This document shows positions 56,511 to 64,000 of a stretch of 64,000 nt of DNA, piece by piece. Under the pieces are notes generated by a model. It saw only the letters and a list, made by a program, of their open reading frames with translations, was not told the DNA's origin and ran no database searches. Each line of letters opens with the position of its first letter. Position 1 is the first letter of the stretch. The DNA comes from Azolla caroliniana (lineage: Eukaryota; Polypodiophyta). A program made the translations under genes and the position numbers. The stretch covers positions 1,798,001 through 1,862,000 of the forward strand of contig JBHGNT010000007.1 of assembly GCA_043228905.1 (NCBI GenBank), in the 5' to 3' direction.

Positions 56511-59356
56511 TCTGAGGTGCAATTTCATACATTATAAATCTGCACAATATTTCATTGCAGACATTGAATTGCCATAAATATTTAGACTTCCATTTAAATT
56601 TTCAAACACTGTTTTCTAACTCTTAAATACATACACACATCCAAAAGTTAATGCAGAAAAATACTCTTTATGTAAACCAAAATAATTCTATGAAGTGAAA
56701 TCTACATATTATATGGTAGAGACGGCAAAGTGAACTAAGCAAAATCCTTATACACAATGCTTGGAACGTTGAAATTCTACTAATATAAGGTAGAACTAGG
56801 ACAAAAAGCAAAAGGATACGGACAAACCTAACAGCTAAAACTGTTTTTAATGCATTGAATAAAAATGGCCCCACGTAAACCACAAGGCGATACATACGCT
56901 TCCAATAAGTTTGTATGGTCAACATTCCTTTGGCCTTGGATGAGTTGAAATCTTTTTATTTAATTGTCATCATCCTTCTAGCAATTGGACCAGCCCTTTT
57001 CTGATTAAATCCCTGCAAACTGTTTTTTCCTGCCAAGAGAGCATTGATTACTGATTTAACATGATCGTACCCACAACGCTCTGTCCAACTAGCTTCAACA
57101 AAACCAAATTGTTGTTTCCTGATCTCTCTTGGCTGAAGGGCAGCTGCAGCAGCATTACCTCACTGGCTATGATGACATCCAATTCACCTGTTATATAATC
57201 TGTCTTTCTTTCTCTCTCTCCCTCTCTCTCTCCCTCCCTCTCTTTTGGTGAAAAACAATTATATTAATAAATGTGTGAAAAACACTACAATGGGTGTCAC
57301 AATGGAATATGGTCACCCACTAACTACATAGGTAGTGGAACATGTTGAATTGCCAATAGGCAAGACAAACACTCCACTGAGGAAAGAGCTTTAATTTGCT
57401 CCAATAAAGAAAATTGCCACTTTAGTCTCTCTCTCTTTTTGTAAATGTATACCTGTTATTAAAACAAGATCATAATACAACCCCTGCTATCTCCACTACT
57501 TCATTAGTAGCCATATGGCAAGGAAAAGCCTCTCAAGTGTTGTAATACTAGATGAAATAACTCTACCTCTCTCTCTCTCTCATATAGATATAGAGAAGAT
57601 ATACTCTTATTTATTTATTCCAAGTGTTGTTTAGACTGCAGTTGAAGAGAGGATCAATCAAGTGTTAAGACAGCCTATAATATGTTAGAAATACCCAGCA
57701 CAACCCACATTAAAGCGGAGCTTGACGAAGAGCATGCTGTCTAGTGCACAAGGTTAAAATCTTCAACACTCAAAGAGTAAAGGATGAGTGTTGAAGCCAG
57801 TGCTCTGATGTGTCATGTTGGTGCAGGGAAGACTACCATGTATATTCATCTAGATATGCACATGTTATAAGGTGTACTTTGGGTACTTCATGGAGTTTCA
57901 AACACAGAACCTCCTGATATCAAGCGCAATCAGTTGGTCACTTGGCCACTCACTCTTTATGTCTAATATACCCAAATTATAAATAGATCAATTACTTTTA
58001 AGGAAAAAAGAGCCAAAACACCCATGGCAAGGTCTTTTGAAATCAATGGGCATTATATTGTTAGGGCCGATAGTAATTTGATTAGAAGCACTAACCTATA
58101 GCGGAGCTTTCATTCTCCATTTTCATACAGAAGCAGACGCAAGCCATACATGAAGGGAATATTGAAATGGTATGTAATATAAATTTTATAAAATTAACAG
58201 AGAATGAAAACAAAGTAATAGAGAAATCTTCAACAAGAAAGCAAGATGTGGAGTATTCCAAGGTCATGTGCTGCCATCTTGTAAAAATAAAATAAAATAT
58301 CGGGAAACTTCTCCCACATCACAACAAAAACACACTACAGCTGAAGCTACAATCACATATTGCCTGTTTATCCTACAACACTGACACAAGAATGAAAACA
58401 CAGTAATAAAGGTATCTTCAACAAGAAAGCATGACGTAGAGTATTCCTAGGTCATATGCTGTCAACTTAAAAAAATAAAACAAAATTTAGAAAAACTTCT
58501 CCAACATCACAACAAAAATACTACAGCTGAAGCCACAATACCAAGATCACATCACATGTAGCAAAGGCCCTGTTTAATAGAGAACATAAATGTGGCATCG
58601 CCTTTGAGGCAGAAATATGAATGCTTGATACTCTCTGAAGCACTATTTTCAAGGAATGGAAATCTATAATAGGCCACAACATTCTGAAGAAATATGAATG
58701 TTTGGTACTCAATGCTCATTCCAAAGCATTATTTTCACCACATGGAAATCTATACTCGATAAGCTTTTAGAACTACCTGCAAACTACTTAAATGGCCTCT
58801 TCTATTTTGCCAAAATTACAGATTTTAGAATAGTATTTACCTTCAGCTTCTCTGTTGGCGCTGGTGCACGATTTGAAACAGGAAGACTGAGTAGAAGGAT
58901 GTTCATTCATAGATCAAATAAGCGGATTATAGGAGATAAGAACATTGATCATTACCAGCTGGCACCATTAGCAGTATGATTTCATCATGATAATCCAGTT
59001 CCCTGTAAAGCTCAAACATCCAGTGCAAAATAGTCATCAAGATTTGGAATACCACAAAACATTTACCCAAATGTTTTCTTCTGATCCAGGTTAGTTGAAC
59101 ATACCCTGCTTTCTCTATAAAGCATCAAGGGATGCTAAAAGACAGCTTTAAACCATTAGCATCCTATTGCTGAGGAACATCAGTGCCTTAAGACCGTCTA
59201 TATTGGAATTTGGAATTGATCCTTTAACTAATCCATGAACAAGCCTAAACAAATCAATATTAGCAATCTTTTCTACCCGATAAATAGGTTGATGATAACT
59301 GTGCACCACAAAAGGGAAGAAGAATTTTTACCAGCATCAGAGAAGAATTCCATTAT
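56511..59356. other. AT-rich spacer and 3' flank of the right-end gene
   Basis: No gene is visible. CT-rich tracts lie at 57208-57245 and near 57565. A tandem duplication of about 190 bp runs from 58201 (agaatgaaaacaaagtaata) to about 58560 (second unit from 58390). A shorter 77-bp duplication (aaatatgaatg, then tggaaatctata) lies at 58611-58754. The left limit of the 3' UTR of the minus-strand gene is unknown. Confidence 0.5.
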
Positions 59357-62300
59357 TTAAGAACCGCTTAAGAAATATACAACCATGCTCCCTGCAAAAG
59401 TATCATTCTCATGGACTGTTAACAATGAGTGATCAGCAATTACTTAGAAAATGAAAAACCATCAACTCGTACCTTCTGTCTGTACAAGGACTGCATTCAC
59501 AGAAAGAGCAGAAAGCGAACATATTCGATCAGCTGTAAACACTGTTTGAATCACTGATGCAGAAACAAATTGGAACTCAGAAAAACTAACATGCATGAGC
59601 ATATCACAAAGTCCTGCAGCAGTTCAACTCTACAGAGGCATAGTCTTTACAACAATAAGTACATGGATATAGGTTCACGAAAAATATGATTCAGGCTCAC
59701 CTAATAATTCAATACAGCATATATTATATATTATATACTATGAGTTTAAAAACATCAAGAGTAAATTATATCAGTTAATTGATGTTTTAAATTGTCAAAA
59801 TAGATATAGGATGAAAAGAGCAGAAAGTAGTAACAGGAAAAACATGGTTTTCCATGTATATGAATAGGAGGCTAGAACTTCTCAGGATAATGATAGTGAT
59901 AAAAATATAACTAAGGAAATGATAACACATATCATCATGATGATCATTACTTATGTAGTTTTCAAATGTAATTGAACCAGTTATGAGGATTCAATGAGGC
60001 TGTGGCATTGATCACGATAATCATTAATTCCTCTGGATTTCATATAGAACCGGTTCAATGCATCACAGTTCAGCATTCAATATCTTTTTTCATTTACAAA
60101 TGTAAGGATGCACCAGTAAAGGCCTGAGCTAGAAGATGTATGACTCCATAAGAACAAATAGTGCAAAAAGGCCAAAGCTGGAAGCAAGCGCACGTCTAGG
60201 ATGTCTTTAAAACTCATACAAATGTCTTCATCCAAGCAATTTTCTCCCAGCATTTTTTAGGTTGAGATATCTTCAAGCACTCATGACCATTTTTCTTTAA
60301 TAGTATTGGATAAGATAAAAAGTCAAACATCAAAGGAACAGCATCAGTTGCACAATCACACCGGGAGATGGATATGTCAAGCATGCTGTAATATACTATA
60401 TTGTAAGCAAAACCTCAAACCATACCCACCTACCACATACTCTTATTCCTTGCCAAACTCTCCCTAACCCACTATTGTGTAAATTTTATCTTATTTTAAT
60501 CTTCCCTTAATCTTTTCTTTAAATCATGTGCAGATACTCATTTATTTAGATACCCTTAATCTTCCCTTGATCCTTACTTTTAAGTCATGTGCAGATACTA
60601 CTGTCCTTTGCTTAGAAAATCATAACATTTCCAGATATTTCCAATATTATCAATTTGTAAAAATCAAATAACCTGTTGGATTGCTTCTTAGCTGTAGAAG
60701 ATTATCTTCTGACACTCCTTTAGATGTTTCTCGTGTTGGTAACAGTATAACATATATGGTGTGACTTCCATCTGAAACCCAAAGTGCTCTTGATGCTGTA
60801 GTCCAGATTCATCCATTTTGGTCAGGAATCAGATAAAAGTATAGAATAACAATACTATATTGCTACATTCATGAAATAGTTACAGAATGTCATGATAGAT
60901 CTAAAATAACTCTAGTCTAAAGTGCATAACCTGTTAATGAAACAAGGTAGCTATTGCTACAATCCTGAAAGGCACCATCATTAATGGGTGGAAAAGTGGA
61001 AAAACAATCCTTTAATAATACCTTGATGAAACCAGACACTTATGCATATCCAGAACGAAACTAATATCATTCCTTAAAAGGATAGGTGCAAAAATGACTT
61101 AGAAGGCATTTATTTCCGATATTAAAAAACTGTTTCACATATACCCACCCCAAAGAAATAAAATTGAGGAAAAAAACAAGTGAGAGACTTTAAATAACGT
61201 CTTAATGTATTAATTTCATTTCTTTCTTACAAAAACCTATTCAAAAAATACTTCACAGTTAAATACCAAATTTGACGAAAAAACTAACTATGTTTCTTAG
61301 TTGGCAATTCCCTATAGTAAAATGTGTGGATAGCATCTTAATCTACAAACAGAATTCCTTCTTTACAACATACACATTAGGCATAGAACAAGCCTACAGG
61401 TCAAGATCATACCAGGCGTGAGAGAATTCTCAGCAGTTGATACTACAGACGTAGCAGCTACCATCTTTATTTTCATAACACATGGCAGGGGTTGCATAAA
61501 GGCATTTAGTGGAGCTGGAGGAATTTGTTGTTGGAGCATCATTCTCTCACCACCATGATGGGAGTATTGCAAAACCAGTATATGCAACTTCCCTTGGGAA
61601 TCCAATATCAAATATTCTTTCCCTGAAAGACTACATATACTGACCACTTGTTCTGACATTTTCATCGGAATGATTTGGTTGTGGAAAGGAACAAAAAGTC
61701 CTTCCTGTACTCCCTTCGTAAATTCATCTTTCTGAAAGGTACAAGCTGTTTCCACATTAGAGAATATAGAGGAAGTTGAGCTATGGCAAGAAGAAGACTG
61801 AGCAACAGCTCTGTGAGTAGTGCAGCAGAAAACTGGAGCCGATGATGATGCATTCGAAGAAGAAGAAAATACTGAAGATTGTGAAGTTCTTGGCTGGCTA
61901 TTTGGTTCCTCCTGATCAAATTCACCTTGTTCACCCCCTATAAACAGATTACCAAGACAAGTCACAAAACTTTGACCGTAAGGAATATGTATAGATCAAA
62001 ATTCACTGAATCATTTACCTTTTTGGCGATAACTTAACTTACTAGATGCATCTGCAAGCACGACCCCATTCTGTCCTGTTTGAATAGCTTCTAAATTTAG
62101 ATTAGCATTAACTGGTACTGAACCGTTTTCATTGCAATTGCATCTTTGACCTTTTATCTTCCTTTCAGTACAGTTTGATTTATCAGGAAAAGATGTAATT
62201 GTCTTCAAGTTTAAAACCATGAACCCATTCTCGAGCACATCCACATCATGCAACCCATTCTTAGGTTTAATCAAGGACAATTCTTGTCTTTTTAAAGTTT

Positions 62301-64000
62301 TCTGGAAACCGATATCTTCCACTATAGTAGAATCACACTCAAGAAACTCACTCGATACTTCAAACTTCTTATTTCCAAACTCAGGGATCTCTAAGATTTT
62401 ACTTCCTTCATTATGTGCTGTTTCAAATTTATTATAATGTTCCTTATTTTGCCCATTGACACACACTTTTGAAGTCTTCTTCTTCTTCGATGTTATGTGT
62501 CCTTTGATCAAAGGCCTGAGAGGCCAAACTCTCACTCCCCCAAGTTGTCCAACAAGCAAATATTGCAAAGATACGTGTAGGTCATAGATAGGGCCATTGC
62601 AGTCCACTATTGCACACTTAACAAGATGCAAACACTGGTTCTCTTGTTTTCCATTCATTGTCTCTTGTTTAGTTCTATGAAGATTCTTCACAGAATTTGC
62701 AGCTGAAAAATACCCTGTTTTAGCATTCCCAATGTTGTCTTCATCGTGATCTAGATGCTTTCGCCCATATTCGGCTGTAAGATTGACCAATTTCCCATTG
62801 CTACCATGGTCCTGACCTTGAGCTAGAAGATTCTCAGAAACTTCTGCAACAAGATCCCCATGCTTGGCATTCCTATAATGGTTTTGACCTTGACTGCACG
62901 CATCATTCCCACCAAAGTCATGATCTTGATCTCCAAATTGCACATTCTGACCAAGGTCATGATTATGACCTCCAGACTTGGCTCTCTGTTCAAGATCAAT
63001 ATCTTGAGCAACAGATTTGGAATTTCTACTGAGATCGTGTTCCCGACCACCACCAAGTTTCGCCGAAAGGATCCAAACTCTGGCAAGGGTGGGAGAGTAT
63101 AAAACCATCACATTGACTGAGGCTGAAATACCTATAAAGCTTCCATGTGGTATATCAAGGAAACGAGCCACTGAAAAGAAATTAGATTTTGAACAAGAAT
63201 TTCCTCCTTTACGATCTTCTTCTAATGAAACTGAAGTCTGTATAAATTGAAACTCGCTGCATTTCCATCCCACCACATCTGTTCCTGATCCACCTTTTGC
63301 CGGCTTTGCAACAAGAAACACTAGTTCATCAGTGTCTAAACCCGTGTTTCTTCCATTGCTCATGGATCCACATCCATCCATGGAATCACAGTGCTTCTTC
63401 TTCTTCTCCTCGTCAAATGGCTTTCTTTCATGAAAAAACTTATTATTCTGCTCAAAGAGCTTTGTATGTTCCTCAAAAGGATTTCTTCTTTCTTCCCAAA
63501 CCTTCTTCTTCTCATCAAAGGGCTTTCTTTCCTCACAGAGCTTCTTCTTCTCCTCTTCCAAATGCCTTCTTTGCTCAGAGGGCTTCTTCTCCTCTTCAAA
63601 TTTCCTTATTTTTGAATCATTTAACAATTTCCTTTCCTCATAAACCTTCTTCTCTTCCTCAAAATTCCTCGTTTTCACAGCATTTGGGACATTTCTAGAC
63701 TCAGATCTGGCGGATGATTTTCCCGAGGAAGAAGACGAAGATATGGTGTTGCTCTTAGAATTATTTCGCTCTCGGAGGTGAAGAAAGCAGAAATCAGAGC
63801 AAAGAGGAGGGATGATGAAAGGAGAAGGAGAAAGAGAAGACTTACCAGAGACAGGGGAAGAGAAGAGAAGACATGAAGAATCAGCCAAAAGGAAGGCAAA
63901 ACTCTGAGATGGAACATCAAGAAGAACCTTGACCACTTGAGAAGAAGAGGAGGAGGAGGAGGAGGAGGAGGAGAGAGGAACCTCTCCTATGCTTAGATTT
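59357..64000 (-). CDS. Conserved plant protein of unknown function, beta-propeller-like, 5' end outside window
   Basis: Exons on the minus strand: (beyond 64000)-62019, 61937-61413, 60795-60673, 59553-59473 and 59391-59357 (stop TAA 59357-59359). All introns are GT-AG and phase 1, which supports the model. More than 893 codons lie in the window. The frame stays open to the right edge with no ATG, so the start lies outside or in a further exon. From the visible N-terminus: a Ser run coded by (TCC)n, a hydrophobic stretch (FAFLLADSSCLLF), then a charged region of EEKK/EER repeats. Blade-like segments follow (DVVGWKCSEFQFIQ, HGSFIGISASVNVMVLY, YLLVGQLGGVRVWPLRPL, KEYLILDSQGKLHILV, ALWVSDGSHTIYVILL) that resemble WD40-type propeller strands. 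An HD/QD-rich low-complexity insert lies between blades. I recognise a plant-wide type but no named function. Confidence 0.75.

Noticed and set aside
61363-61412. Continuation of the right-end gene exon past 61413
   Set aside because: A GT donor at 61412-61411 and the in-phase exon at 60795-60673 give a better model than reading on to the stop near 61363.

Overview
The window is nuclear DNA from a flowering plant. The host genes have spliced, GT-AG introns and belong to plant families: a cellulose synthase-like C glucan synthase, a U-box/ARMADILLO E3 ligase of the PUB42 type, and a plant protein of unknown function. The remainder is AT-rich intergenic DNA with many microsatellites and layered transposable elements. 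I cannot name the species from sequence alone. There is no sign of bacterial genes, CRISPR, rRNA or a functional tRNA gene.

Layout. (1) 1-17.3 kb is a nest of elements. A decayed L1-type LINE was split by a Ty3/gypsy element (2600-8282, TSD atat[a/g]) inside its endonuclease domain, and by a minus-strand Ty1/copia element (11324-17116, TSD gaagt) near its 3' end. (2) 18.2-19.8 kb carries two hAT-type non-autonomous elements with TIRs and 8-bp TSDs. (3) 19923-25696 is an intact-looking minus-strand copia element with a single 1360-codon gag-pol frame and TSD agaaa. (4) 25975-26400 is a solo LTR with a perfect TSD (ccata). (5) 26.4-34.9 kb is AT-rich DNA without a recognisable gene. (6) 35295-40196 (+) is CSLC with five exons. 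(7) 43320-48329 (-) is PUB42-like with three exons. (8) 50.6-56.5 kb holds two diverged direct copies of a 2.2-2.5 kb block. Each copy carries a small minus-strand coiled-coil ORF, and a decayed chromodomain gypsy relic lies between them. (9) 59357-64000 (-) is a five-exon gene whose 5' end leaves the window.

The most unusual item is the gypsy element at 2600-8282. Its two 438-bp LTRs read as identical. Its Gag, protease and RT look more like the Tf1/sushi (Tcn1-like) chromodomain elements of fungi, vertebrates and lower plants than like the common angiosperm chromovirus lineages. It has no tRNA-type primer site. Instead, the 13 nt starting two bases after the 5' LTR are perfectly complementary to the predicted 5' end of its own transcript, which suggests Tf1-style self-priming. 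A GTTAAAC heptamer sits exactly where gag overlaps pol in the -1 frame. Its LTR starts with an antisense tRNA-like segment, and the solo LTR at 25975 repeats the same design (tRNA-like tip, TATA box, perfect hairpin near the expected start site). This points to a wider family in this genome.
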